From Cellvibrionales bacterium UBA2618 (lineage in GTDB: Bacteria > Pseudomonadota > Gammaproteobacteria > Pseudomonadales > Porticoccaceae), in NCBI GenBank assembly GCA_002339165.1, contig DDJS01000059.1, positions 4,950-24,580 on the forward strand: DNA of 19,631 bases. The letters are read 5' to 3'. A program made the translations under genes and the position numbers. Every line of letters begins with the position of its first letter. The stretch's first letter is position 1. Shown in pieces: positions 8,135 through 15,445 of the stretch. Under the pieces are notes generated by a model that made no database searches, had not been told where the DNA came from, and was given only the letters and a program-made list of their open reading frames with translations.

Positions 8135-8653
8135 ATGCGTATCACCACACCGACGACCGACGACACCAACCTCATGGCCGGACCGGGCGATATCTATGCA
8201 CCAGAAATTTCGGCTGCCGGTAATGCATTTGCTCGCGCTATCTACGAGCATAGTCGTTTGTCATTAAGAGTGTTCGAGGCTGCACGAATCGCCACGGCAA
8301 TCATCAATGGCTGTCTTATTTGCAAGAATTGGCGCGCCGCGCGCGATGTTGGGCAACTCGGCATCGACTCGGGTGTTATTGAAAACGGTCAGGTGCCCGA
8401 CGAAACATTTTACCAAGCGCTGCTCGAGGGACGCCAGGATCACCTCGATGAGCGTGAGCGCCTCGCCATTGAATACGCCAACGCCATGGGCGAAAGCCCC
8501 AAAGCATTGGCCGGCGATGAGGTCTTTTGGGGACAGTTAAAAGCCGCCTTTAGCGACGCAGAAATTACCGACCTAACCTACTGTGTTGCCGGTTGGATGG
8601 GCATGGGACGGGTTTTTCACGTTTTGGGCATGGACGGTAGTTGCGCTGTTTAA
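8135..8653 (+). CDS. carboxymuconolactone decarboxylase / AhpD-like protein
   Basis: A 172-residue all-helical member of the CMD/AhpD superfamily. The diagnostic block is ARIATAIINGCLICKNWRAARD (residues 50-71 region) with the redox pair C60-x-x-C63, and a downstream conserved helix in DERERLAIEYANAM (105-118). The CxxC suggests peroxidase-type or disulfide chemistry, as in AhpD, rather than the lactone decarboxylase of protocatechuate breakdown; no other pathway genes are near. The ATG at 8135 is favoured by a strong AAGGAGA at 8122-8128, six bases upstream; an in-frame TTG at 8129 is too close to that site. It converges on the FabG gene with a 32-bp gap. Confidence 0.9.
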   Translation: MRITTPTTDDTNLMAGPGDIYAPEISAAGNAFARAIYEHSRLSLRVFEAARIATAIINGCLICKNWRAARDVGQLGIDSGVIENGQVPDETFYQALLEGRQDHLDERERLAIEYANAMGESPKALAGDEVFWGQLKAAFSDAEITDLTYCVAGWMGMGRVFHVLGMDGSCAV

Positions 8654-8685
8654 GCCCAGCGCAGCCATCGCTAAAGGCCTGTATC

Positions 8686-10023
8686 TCAGGCGCCCAACAG
8701 ACTCTGCCCACAGACCCTGACGACATTGCCATTGATACCGGCGGCTTGGGGACTGACAAAAAAACCAATGACTTCGGCGACATCGACAGGCAGTCCGCCC
8801 TGACCTAACGATGACAGCCTACGACCCATTTGGCGAGTTGCAAAGGGGATCGCTGCGGTCATTTGCGTTTCGATAAAACCCGGAGCCACAGCATTGATGG
8901 TAATGCCTCGGTCACCACAGGATTCAGCCAGGTTTTCGACCATACCGATCACTGCGGCCTTGGAAAAACCGTAGTTGGTCTGACCTATATTACCGGCGAT
9001 ACCACTGATCGAGGCAACACCGACAATTTTCCCGCCGTCGTCCAATAAATCAGTCGCCAAGAGTGCCGCATTGATGCGCTGCACACCGCCGAGGTTGACC
9101 TGCATCAACATGGTCCACTGCTGTTCACTCATTCGCGAGAGCATTTTATCTCGGGTAATCCCAGCGTTATGGACAATCCCATGTAACGTTGTCCCTTTGG
9201 CAAGACAATAATCTCGAAGGACTGCCGCGGCGCCCTCGCTGGTGATGTCCAGCGCCAGCGCATGCCCATGTAACCTGGCCATGTGGGCCTTCAATTCTTC
9301 TTCAGCCTGCGGCACATCGACGCCGATGACACACGCTCCGTCTCGGGTTAATACCTCGGCAATCGCCAGGCCAATACCGCGAGCGGCGCCAGTCACCACC
9401 ACCATTTTGTCTAACAATGGCCGCTGCCAATCGCCTAGAAGAGAGGCTACCGGCGGTGCAGCGGTCAAAATTTGCGCGTTCATAAATGCCGAACCTGCGG
9501 ACAGTAAAAAACGCAGCGGGGCGGCTATTGCGCCCTCGCTCGCCGGATCGACAAGCAACAAATTAGCCGTCGCACCCTTGCGACCTATCTCTTTGGCCAG
9601 CGACTTTACAAAGCCATAAAGCCCCCGCTGAAGCGCTGCATGATCGGCACTTGCTACAGTACTTGGGTCAAGCCCAACCACCACAACCCGACCGCAGGTC
9701 GGTAGTGACTTAATATGTTGATGAAAAAACGCGTACAACTGGGTACTTTCAGCCGCGGTGGATATACCGGACGCATCAAAAATCAGGTGTCCCGCGCCCG
9801 CGACTGGATCATTCGCAACCTCGACCCCAGAGCCCGTGAGAAGGTCGGCGATATTGTCGACAAAATATCCCTGATCACCCGAACCCAACAGCACCCGACC
9901 ACTGAGCCGGTGAGGTGTCTGGGTATGTTCTCGCATCAGCGCCACAGGTTCGGGCAGCCCGAGAGCTGAAAAAAGCTTTTTACCCATCCCAGAATTGGCT
10001 ATATCCAGATAAAAATCAGCCAT
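8686..10023 (-). CDS. fabG4: high-molecular-weight FabG-type 3-oxoacyl reductase (two-domain)
   Basis: A 445-residue short-chain dehydrogenase with an extra N-terminal domain, as in HMwFabG/FabG4 enzymes that reduce 3-oxoacyl-CoA or -ACP with NADH. The C-terminal half is a complete reductase: TGAARGIG (211-218), NAG (286-288), catalytic Ser338, Tyr351 and Lys355 in NYGFSKAA. The N-terminal 200 residues form a degenerate Rossmann-like unit that still keeps a YGFVK pattern (136-140) but no glycine-rich loop. Start: the ATG at 10023 begins MADFYLD; ten more codons are open upstream but look unrelated. It is divergent from a thiolase at 213 bp, the same layout as Mycobacterium fabG4-fadA2 (Rv0242c-Rv0243). 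The MaoC hydratase that often accompanies the pair is absent here. The gene symbol is by family resemblance. Confidence 0.9.
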   Translation of the reverse strand: MADFYLDIANSGMGKKLFSALGLPEPVALMREHTQTPHRLSGRVLLGSGDQGYFVDNIADLLTGSGVEVANDPVAGAGHLIFDASGISTAAESTQLYAFFHQHIKSLPTCGRVVVVGLDPSTVASADHAALQRGLYGFVKSLAKEIGRKGATANLLLVDPASEGAIAAPLRFLLSAGSAFMNAQILTAAPPVASLLGDWQRPLLDKMVVVTGAARGIGLAIAEVLTRDGACVIGVDVPQAEEELKAHMARLHGHALALDITSEGAAAVLRDYCLAKGTTLHGIVHNAGITRDKMLSRMSEQQWTMLMQVNLGGVQRINAALLATDLLDDGGKIVGVASISGIAGNIGQTNYGFSKAAVIGMVENLAESCGDRGITINAVAPGFIETQMTAAIPFATRQMGRRLSSLGQGGLPVDVAEVIGFFVSPQAAGINGNVVRVCGQSLLGA

Positions 10024-10236
10024 AATACGGTGCCTACAAAGTCGTTCAGTCAACCCATTCTACCCCTAAATGCAAAAATTTAGTTGACCTTGATGACAAA
10101 TTCAATCGTCCAAAGGTCATTGGCATATGCCATTAATTGGTCTAGGCTGATGAATTCGGTTGAGTGACAACAAACCGATCGCAATTCGCTGGAGCGCGGT
10201 CACTTCGCCAGATACCCACCACAATGGAAAACGTTC
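10024..10236. promoter_or_regulatory. bidirectional promoter region of fabG4-thiolase pair
   Basis: This 213-bp region must drive both divergent genes. At 10121-10132 it has a perfect 12-bp palindrome TGGCATATGCCA, embedded in an AT-rich stretch, a plausible operator for a dimeric regulator such as a TetR-family fatty-acid regulator. TTGACC occurs at 10084-10089 but without a clear matching -10. The regulator itself is not encoded in the window. Confidence 0.45.
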
Positions 10237-11517
10237 ATGAGCGATATTTTAAAGGTAGCCATCATCGGCGGTCACCGCATTCCCTTTGTGCGCAGTAACA
10301 CCGCCTACAGCCATGCCAGTAATATGCAGATGCTCACCGCCACGCTGCAAGGTCTTGTAGAGCGTTTCAATCTGAGCGGCGAGCGCATCGGCGAAGTCGC
10401 CGCGGGCGCGGTTATGAAGCACTCGCGAGATTTTAATCTCGCCCGCGAAGCCACGCTGGATTCGGGCCTATCGGCGCAAACGCCAGCCTACGATATCCAA
10501 CAGGCCTGTGGCACGGGTTTAGAGGCAGCTATCTTGGTCGCTAACAAAATTGCCCTCGGGCAGATTGACTCGGCGATTGCGGCGGGTACCGATACCGCCA
10601 GCGACGCGCCGATTGCCCTCAACGAAAAATACCGAAAAATGATTCTCAACCTCAATCGCGCAAAAACTCTAGGCCAGCGATTAAAGGTACTGGCCAGCGT
10701 GCGGCCGAGCTTTATACTTCCATCACTGCCGGTCAATGCTGAACCCAGAACTGGGCTGTCGATGGGCCAACACTGCGAGTTAATGGTCAAGCGCTGGGAC
10801 ATTAGCCGCGAAGAGCAAGACCTGTTGACCTACAACAGCCATCAAAACTTGATCGCAGCCTATCAGCGAGGCTTCTTTGACGATTTAATCGGTGCCTTTA
10901 ATGGGGTCTCACAAGACGCCATTATGCGCGATACGCCACTGCATAAACTGGCCCAGCTCAAGCCCGCATACGACCGCGAAAATGGCACACTGACTGCGGC
11001 CAATTCGACCACGCTGACCGATGGCGCGGCCGCCGTGCTGCTGGCGAGCGAGGCATGGGCGCAGGCACGAAACCTGCCGATACAGGCCTACCTCACCCAC
11101 AGCGAAGTCGCCGCAGTAGATTTTTACAGCGATGGCAAAGACAGCGAGGGATTACTGATGGCTCCCGCCTACGCGGTGCCGCGTATGTTACAGCGGGCCG
11201 GATTGGGTCTTGAGGATTTTGATTTTTATGAGATTCATGAAGCGTTCGCGGCGCAAGCCCTGTGTACCCTGAAGGCCTGGGAGGACGGCGATTTTTGCCG
11301 AGATAAACTCGGATTAGACGGCCCGTTCGGCAGCATTGATCGCGCCAAGCTCAACGTCAATGGCTCGAGCGTTGCAACCGGACACCCATTTGCCGCCACC
11401 GGCGCACGGATCATCGCCACGCTTGCGAAGTTACTCGAGCAAAAGGGCAGCGGACGGGGCCTGATTTCTATCTGCGCCGCGGGCGGTCAAGGCGTCACTG
11501 CCATTATTGAACGATAG
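10237..11517 (+). CDS. thiolase (FadI/FadA2-like 3-ketoacyl-CoA or acetyl-CoA acyltransferase)
   Basis: A 426-residue thiolase with all catalytic elements: nucleophile Cys91 in QQACGTGLEAA, the NSTTLTDGAAA loop (256-266), HEAF (334-337), His383 in VATGHPFAATGAR, and the second Cys413 in CAAGGQGVTAI. At 426 residues, with inserts in the 140-170 region, it resembles the FadI / FadA2 branch rather than the shorter PhaA/AtoB biosynthetic thiolases. It would cleave 3-ketoacyl-CoA to acetyl-CoA and a shorter acyl-CoA, or run the reverse condensation. Paired divergently with FabG4, it supplies or uses the 3-ketoacyl-CoA that FabG4 reduces. The ATG at 10237 has a modest TGGAAA upstream. No partner FadJ-like gene is present. 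Confidence 0.95.
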   Translation: MSDILKVAIIGGHRIPFVRSNTAYSHASNMQMLTATLQGLVERFNLSGERIGEVAAGAVMKHSRDFNLAREATLDSGLSAQTPAYDIQQACGTGLEAAILVANKIALGQIDSAIAAGTDTASDAPIALNEKYRKMILNLNRAKTLGQRLKVLASVRPSFILPSLPVNAEPRTGLSMGQHCELMVKRWDISREEQDLLTYNSHQNLIAAYQRGFFDDLIGAFNGVSQDAIMRDTPLHKLAQLKPAYDRENGTLTAANSTTLTDGAAAVLLASEAWAQARNLPIQAYLTHSEVAAVDFYSDGKDSEGLLMAPAYAVPRMLQRAGLGLEDFDFYEIHEAFAAQALCTLKAWEDGDFCRDKLGLDGPFGSIDRAKLNVNGSSVATGHPFAATGARIIATLAKLLEQKGSGRGLISICAAGGQGVTAIIER

Positions 11518-11553
11518 CCAATTCGCAGTAGTATGTTAGTCCAATAATCGTAA

Positions 11554-11576
11554 GATCGCGCCGTTGCAGCGCGGTC
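11554..11576. repeat. 8-bp stem-loop between convergent genes
   Basis: GATCGCGC and GCGCGGTC can pair (one G-T wobble) around a 7-base loop. It lies 36 bp past the thiolase stop. It has no T-tract downstream on the + strand, so a terminator role is only possible, not shown. Confidence 0.4.
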
Positions 11577-11647
11577 AAAACTGCGTCATGCCCTGTGTGC
11601 CGAGCACCGCTCCGTCGGCAATAGGTATCGGCTAGAGAGCTAAAAAG

Positions 11648-12010
11648 CTAGAGCAATTCATCCAACGAATCTGCCTCGATCAACGCTTCTAGTTCTTTGC
11701 TGCCGCCGATTAAGGAGCCGCCGATAAAAATCATCGGAAAGGTTGCCCACCCGGTCCACATTTTTAACGCATTGCGTCGATACCAGTTATTAAAATAGCT
11801 GCCATACTCCAGGTAGGCGTACTCGATACCCAAGGCAGCCAGTATTTTACGCGCGTTTTTAGGCGCTGGGTTTTGCGCCATCCCCACCACCACCACTTTA
11901 TTGTTGGCAACCGCTGCCTGAACTTCGGCGACAATGTCAGCGTGATTCTCCGCGATTGTTGGTTGAATGGCGGGGTGAATATGCTGATTAGCGAGAATTT
12001 GACGGGACAT
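11648..12010 (-). CDS. glutaredoxin-fold protein lacking active-site cysteines
   Basis: A 120-residue protein with the glutaredoxin framework: beta strand NKVVVVGMAQ (37-46), the active-site position, helix KNARKILAALGI, then the cis-Pro block ATFPMIFIGG (89-98) and GGSKELEAL (102-110). Where glutaredoxins carry C-P-Y-C or C-G-F-S this protein has N47-P48-A49-P50, and there is no cysteine anywhere in it. It cannot do thiol redox chemistry or ligate an Fe-S cluster by cysteine; a glutathione-binding or structural role is possible. An insert YGSYFNNWYRRNALKMWTGW (69-88) is larger than in standard glutaredoxins. The ATG at 12010 is chosen because AAGGTG lies five bases upstream; the longer frame (to 12067) has no such site. 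Confidence 0.85.
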   Translation of the reverse strand: MSRQILANQHIHPAIQPTIAENHADIVAEVQAAVANNKVVVVGMAQNPAPKNARKILAALGIEYAYLEYGSYFNNWYRRNALKMWTGWATFPMIFIGGSLIGGSKELEALIEADSLDELL

Positions 12011-12095
12011 AAGGGCACCTTGATCACGGTTGATTAAACGTTCGGTATGGCGCCATTCACTGGCCACTAGTGGCGGCAGTTGGACAGCGTCTGGC

Positions 12096-12145
12096 TCTTC
12101 ACCGCCGTTACCATCGATAGGCCAATCGACAGAGGGCGGTGAAGA
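12096..12145. repeat. 11-bp perfect inverted repeat with inner stem
   Basis: TCTTCACCGCC (12096-12106) and GGCGGTGAAGA (12135-12145) are exact reverse complements. The 28-base interval contains a second stem TCGAT/ATCGA (12114-12118, 12125-12129). It sits between the FKBP stop and the glutaredoxin-like start, both on the - strand, so in RNA it would be an FKBP 3' structure or part of the glutaredoxin-like gene's 5' leader. There is no T-tract on either strand. Confidence 0.75.
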
Positions 12146-12224
12146 CTAGCTTATCGCGCACACCGAAAATTCAATCCACCGGTAAGATCGCGGTTAGGCT
12201 TGATTAAATCGGTTAAAATCGGCG

Positions 12225-13025
12225 TTAGTCAACGTTTGCCTGCAACAACTCGACCTCAAAAATCAGCACCGCATCCGGCCCAATGGGACCCTGACCCCAG
12301 GATCCATAGGCTAGCTCAGGTGGAATAAAAAGCTCCCATTTAGAGCCTTCTGCCATCAATTGCAGTGCTTCGCTCCATCCCGAAATAACCTGAGTCACGC
12401 CAAATTGTGTCGGCACCCCCCGATCAATTGAACTATCAAACTGAGAGCCGTCCAACAAGCGCCCAACATAGTGCACTTCGACAACGCTGTCGGTGGTGGG
12501 TAAATCACCGCTGCCAGCGGTAATGATGCGGTATTGAAGACCACTGTCGGTGGTGACAACGTCAGTTTTTTCGGCATTTTCTGCCAGAAATTCGATCGCT
12601 TGATCGGCATTACTATCGGTCTGCATAGAGAGAGTTCCTAAGTTTTCTGATGGGATGCGCTTATAAAAAAGTAGCCGAAACAAAGCGGCCAGATTTACCA
12701 GCGCTGCGGCTACTAAGAACCACGCACCGGACTGCAGCGATTGTAACGTCATCAGGGCAAACAGGAGTATAAAAATAACCATAAAAACGTTGAGTACACG
12801 ATGATACGACAACGCCATCGTGGCGCCGACGCGCAACCCGACGGTGAGCAGCAATAGTACATTGACCACGATAGAGATAACGCTATCCTCGAAGCTGCAC
12901 TGCGGGCCGGCTAGATCGAGCGGCAGAGGAAAATCAATAATGGCGCTTAGATGAAAGCCAAGCATCACTACAGCAATGCTTAAAATTGCAGTGGCGGACA
13001 ACTTGATGGTGTTAGGTGGCGTCAT
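12225..13025 (-). CDS. FKBP-type peptidyl-prolyl isomerase with N-terminal membrane domain
   Basis: A 266-residue fusion. Residues about 10-30, 48-68, 78-97 and 100-121 are hydrophobic helices. From residue 134 a full FKBP domain follows, with its binding-pocket residues: Y186 (HYVG), F196-D197 (FDSS), F208, V213-I214, W217, Y240 (ELAYG) and F256 (IFEVELL). It should isomerise prolyl bonds; with four helices the FKBP domain would face the cytoplasm, by my reading of the topology. The start at 13025 has GGAG eight bases upstream. A second ATG at 12626 with AGGA nine bases before it could yield a free 133-residue soluble FKBP from the same gene. Downstream on the same strand is the cysteine-less glutaredoxin-like gene (214-bp gap). 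Confidence 0.88.
   Translation of the reverse strand: MTPPNTIKLSATAILSIAVVMLGFHLSAIIDFPLPLDLAGPQCSFEDSVISIVVNVLLLLTVGLRVGATMALSYHRVLNVFMVIFILLFALMTLQSLQSGAWFLVAAALVNLAALFRLLFYKRIPSENLGTLSMQTDSNADQAIEFLAENAEKTDVVTTDSGLQYRIITAGSGDLPTTDSVVEVHYVGRLLDGSQFDSSIDRGVPTQFGVTQVISGWSEALQLMAEGSKWELFIPPELAYGSWGQGPIGPDAVLIFEVELLQANVD
12624..12639 (-). promoter_or_regulatory. possible internal translation start for soluble FKBP
   Basis: Within the FKBP gene, AGGA (12639-12636) precedes an in-frame ATG (12626-12624) by nine bases, exactly at the junction between the membrane part and the FKBP domain. Starting here gives MQTDSNADQAIEFLAENA..., which resembles the N-terminus of stand-alone FKBP proteins. Confidence 0.4.
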
Positions 13026-13388
13026 AGGGTCGCTCCATGCGAGTGATGAGTATAGGGCGTTTGTCGATCACGACAAAAACAAACAACAACGCCAGTGTAG
13101 TCACATTTTTACGCCTAGCCATGAGTAATCTGACCAACACGACCTAAGGGCGATTTTTATCGCGGTGTTGGGGTGCCACGATCGGATTGTAGGCATAGAA
13201 ACGCGCCACCCGCGTCCCATGTTGCTGCGCCGGCATGGCAAACAGCGCAACGATGAATACGACGGGTATGGCGCAACGTTGCAATAGAGATTTTTTTAGA
13301 GAGTTAAAATAAAAAGTTGTGAAAAAAGTCCCCGCCGAGCGTTAACCTTTTTAATAGATGCCTCTGAATCATAAATCTCCGTTTAGTA
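13026..13388. other. intergenic region between FKBP and P450
   Basis: A 363-bp gap, both neighbours on the - strand. It is AT-rich between 13290 and 13345 (runs of A and T), which may hold the FKBP promoter. It contains a doubtful short frame (13144-13284, listed separately). No hairpin-plus-T-tract terminator for the P450 gene was recognised. Confidence 0.4.
13144..13284 (-). CDS. doubtful 46-codon frame with signal-like N-terminus
   Basis: From a TTG at 13284 the frame reads MQRCAIPVVFIVALFAMPAQ and then a short basic/polar tail ending RDKNRP before TAG. The basic-hydrophobic-AxA-like pattern resembles a signal peptide with a tiny mature part. The frame is open upstream to about 13341 without an ATG, and there is no ribosome binding site near the TTG. 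It may be a remnant of a small exported protein or chance. Confidence 0.2.
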   Translation of the reverse strand: MQRCAIPVVFIVALFAMPAQQHGTRVARFYAYNPIVAPQHRDKNRP

Positions 13389-14750
13389 TCAACGCCTCTG
13401 CAGCGTCACCGGAACGCCGTACTTTGGCCGCGTGGTCAGACTGATAAGCGGTTCGATATTTGCGTCACTGTTCACCTGCAAGCGAAACCGCTGGGTTGTC
13501 ATGGCGATAATAAACACCGCCTCCATCAACGCAAAGTTATTGCCCAGACATACTCTGGGCCCACCCCCAAAAGGGATATAGGCATAAGAGTGTTGCGCCC
13601 GCTGGGCGTCTTTTTCAAACCGTTGGGGATCAAACTGCTCTGGGTGTTGCCAAAAATCCGGGTGTCGATGCAATAAAAACGGACTAAAAAATAGATCGGA
13701 GCCGCCCTTGATGTGGTAGTCACCCAGGGTGTGGTCGCTTTCGACATGGCGCGGCAACATCGGTACCGGTGGATACAGACGCATGGTTTCCTTGAACACG
13801 TTGAGACAATAAGGCAGATCGGAAAAATCTTCTGCAGTCGGTGTTCTTTGGCCAAGTACGGCATCCACTTCCCGCTCGATATTGGCTCTGATCGCAGGTT
13901 GCTGCGAGACGATTGTCCAAAGCCAAGACATGGCATTGGCGGTGGTTTCATGGCCGGCGATAAACATCGTCATCGCTTCGTTGCGCAACTCATCATCGGT
14001 CAGCGGTTGACCGGTTTCCTCGTCGGTTGCCTCCATCAACATCTGCAAAAGATCCATCGGTTGTTGGTCGGATAGCCGTCGCTGGTGAATAATCTTAAAT
14101 ATGATCTGGTCGAGCTGATCGATGAATCCGCGATATTTTTTATTGCTCGCAAGCGGCAACGCATACAGCGCTTGGAACGGTAGCGCTGCTCGTCGATTGG
14201 TCGCAGCCAGCAGCGGCGGAAATATGGCCGCGAAGGTTTGCAGATCTTCGTCAGACAGTGCGGTACTAAACAGCGCTTTGACCACGACTTTTAACGTCAC
14301 CTGCATCATCGCGTCGGTGAGTTCTATGGTCTTACCGGCGTCGCACTCGGCTTCCCACTGATCGAGCATTTCGGTTACGCAGTGGGTCATCAAGGTGCCC
14401 AAGCGGGCGATTTGGCTGTTGTGAAAATACGGTTGCACCAGTAATCTCTTGCGCCGCCACTCGCTCCCAACCGAGGTAAAGGTGCTCTCGCCCAAGACCT
14501 CCTTGACGATCTTAAAACTGATGGTTTTCTTCGAATAGTTTGCGCTGCTGCGGGTCAAGACATCCTTGACCAATTCCGGATGATTGATAAAGTAAGCGCG
14601 CTTTTTCAATAGCTTAAAAGTCACTACATCGCCGTAGGTGTCGGCCATAGATTGCAGCCAGTCAAGGCGCTTAGAACTGGCAAAATGCAACAGGCTGCCG
14701 ATATAGGGGTAGCCTTTGGGGCCACTGGGTTGGGTATGTGATGGCCTCAT
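13389..14750 (-). CDS. cytochrome P450
   Basis: A 453-residue soluble-type cytochrome P450 monooxygenase. Landmarks: helix C W98RRKR (heme propionate contact), helix I AGHETTANAMSW (265-276) with the acid-alcohol style E-T pair, ExxR as E321-T-M-R324, the PPVPMLPRH segment (327-335), and the heme signature FGGGPRVCLG with thiolate Cys401. The N-terminal Pro-rich stretch PSGPKGYPYIGSL (8-20) lacks a membrane anchor. The overall look (RLDWLQSMADTYGDVVTFKL, SSANYSKK) is of the bacterial CYP110/CYP4-like group that hydroxylates fatty or terpenoid chains, but the substrate cannot be read. No ferredoxin or reductase gene is adjacent, so electron donors must come from elsewhere in the genome. Confidence 0.95.
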   Translation of the reverse strand: MRPSHTQPSGPKGYPYIGSLLHFASSKRLDWLQSMADTYGDVVTFKLLKKRAYFINHPELVKDVLTRSSANYSKKTISFKIVKEVLGESTFTSVGSEWRRKRLLVQPYFHNSQIARLGTLMTHCVTEMLDQWEAECDAGKTIELTDAMMQVTLKVVVKALFSTALSDEDLQTFAAIFPPLLAATNRRAALPFQALYALPLASNKKYRGFIDQLDQIIFKIIHQRRLSDQQPMDLLQMLMEATDEETGQPLTDDELRNEAMTMFIAGHETTANAMSWLWTIVSQQPAIRANIEREVDAVLGQRTPTAEDFSDLPYCLNVFKETMRLYPPVPMLPRHVESDHTLGDYHIKGGSDLFFSPFLLHRHPDFWQHPEQFDPQRFEKDAQRAQHSYAYIPFGGGPRVCLGNNFALMEAVFIIAMTTQRFRLQVNSDANIEPLISLTTRPKYGVPVTLQRR

Positions 14751-14927
14751 GATTCTATCCAGTGCCGATAATTATTGGGGCTTAAAGCATTCAGCCCACT
14801 TTGTTATTTTGGCGTATAAACGAGCAATTCTTTCACACGCCATAGTAACACCAGTGCCCGTCAATAACAGCGCGAATCGGACGCATTGGTTGACTGTAGC
14901 AGGGCTTCGACATCGGTTACGGGTTCT

Positions 14928-14959
14928 ATACCAACTCCGTCATAACGACAATTTGGTAT
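14928..14959. repeat. imperfect palindromic element (ATACCAA...TTGGTAT)
   Basis: ATACCAA (14928-14934) and TTGGTAT (14953-14959) are exact reverse complements separated by 18 bases, inside which GTC...GAC can also pair. The layout resembles short intergenic REP-like palindromes common in gammaproteobacteria, though only one copy was noticed in this window. A regulator-binding site for P450 or DUF2132 is an alternative. Confidence 0.45.
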
Positions 14960-15099
14960 GCCTTTTTGCGTAAATTTCACCCGTTGCAGTATTGTGTAAC
15001 GCTATTAAATGGCGTCGCGTTTTGATACAAACGATAACAGTTTTCTCGCCCGCTAGGCACTGATCGATGAGGGATAAACCGGTATCGCGGTCAATCCTG

Positions 15100-15105
15100 T
15101 ATAAT
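15100..15105 (+). promoter_or_regulatory. consensus -10 box immediately upstream of DUF2132
   Basis: TATAAT ends six bases before the ATG at 15112, preceded by TG. No good -35 is visible. With a usual -10 to start-site distance, transcription would begin at or next to the A of the ATG, giving a leaderless mRNA. No Shine-Dalgarno sequence precedes that ATG. Confidence 0.5.
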
Positions 15106-15111
15106 ACCGGC

Positions 15112-15441
15112 ATGACCGACAAGCAACCCAATAACCCTTTGCATGGGATTACCCTCGAACAAGTGGTGACTCGACTCGAAAAACGCTACGGATGGGATTA
15201 CCTCGCCCGCAATATCAACATCAACTGTTTTAAAAGCAATCCGTCGGTCAAGTCGAGTCTTAAATTTTTGCGCCGAACCCCCTGGGCTAGGGAAAAGGTT
15301 GAAGGTTTGTTCATCGCCGCCTTTACCGACGCGCCCCCACCCAAGGCCAAGACGGCCGGCCCCTGGGCCAAAGGACTTGCCAACTTAACGTCTAGAGAGT
15401 CATCACAATCACCCAGCGATGGGGCTAGCGCGGCAGAGTAA
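15112..15441 (+). CDS. VF530/DUF2132 family DNA-binding-like protein
   Basis: A 109-residue protein. Residues 7-70 are a textbook VF530 (DUF2132, PF09905) domain: NPLHGITLEQVV, a GW motif in YGWDYLAR, then NINCFKSNPSVKSSLKFLRRTPWAR and VEGLF. The family is small and helical; a DNA-binding role was suggested from the structure of the Vibrio fischeri member, but its cellular job is unknown. The tail (about 75-109) is low-complexity, Ala/Ser/Pro-rich and probably disordered, longer than in most members. I start at the ATG at 15112, where homology begins; the frame is open 15 codons further up, but that stretch overlaps the TATAAT. Confidence 0.92.
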   Translation: MTDKQPNNPLHGITLEQVVTRLEKRYGWDYLARNININCFKSNPSVKSSLKFLRRTPWAREKVEGLFIAAFTDAPPPKAKTAGPWAKGLANLTSRESSQSPSDGASAAE

Positions 15442-15445
15442 AAAT

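Larger units (their letters stand above)
14751..15111. other. divergent intergenic region, P450 / DUF2132
   Basis: A 361-bp gap carrying the promoters of the leftward P450 and rightward DUF2132 genes. It includes the palindromic element at 14928-14959 and the TATAAT at 15100-15105. No coding frame of interest was seen. Confidence 0.4.
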
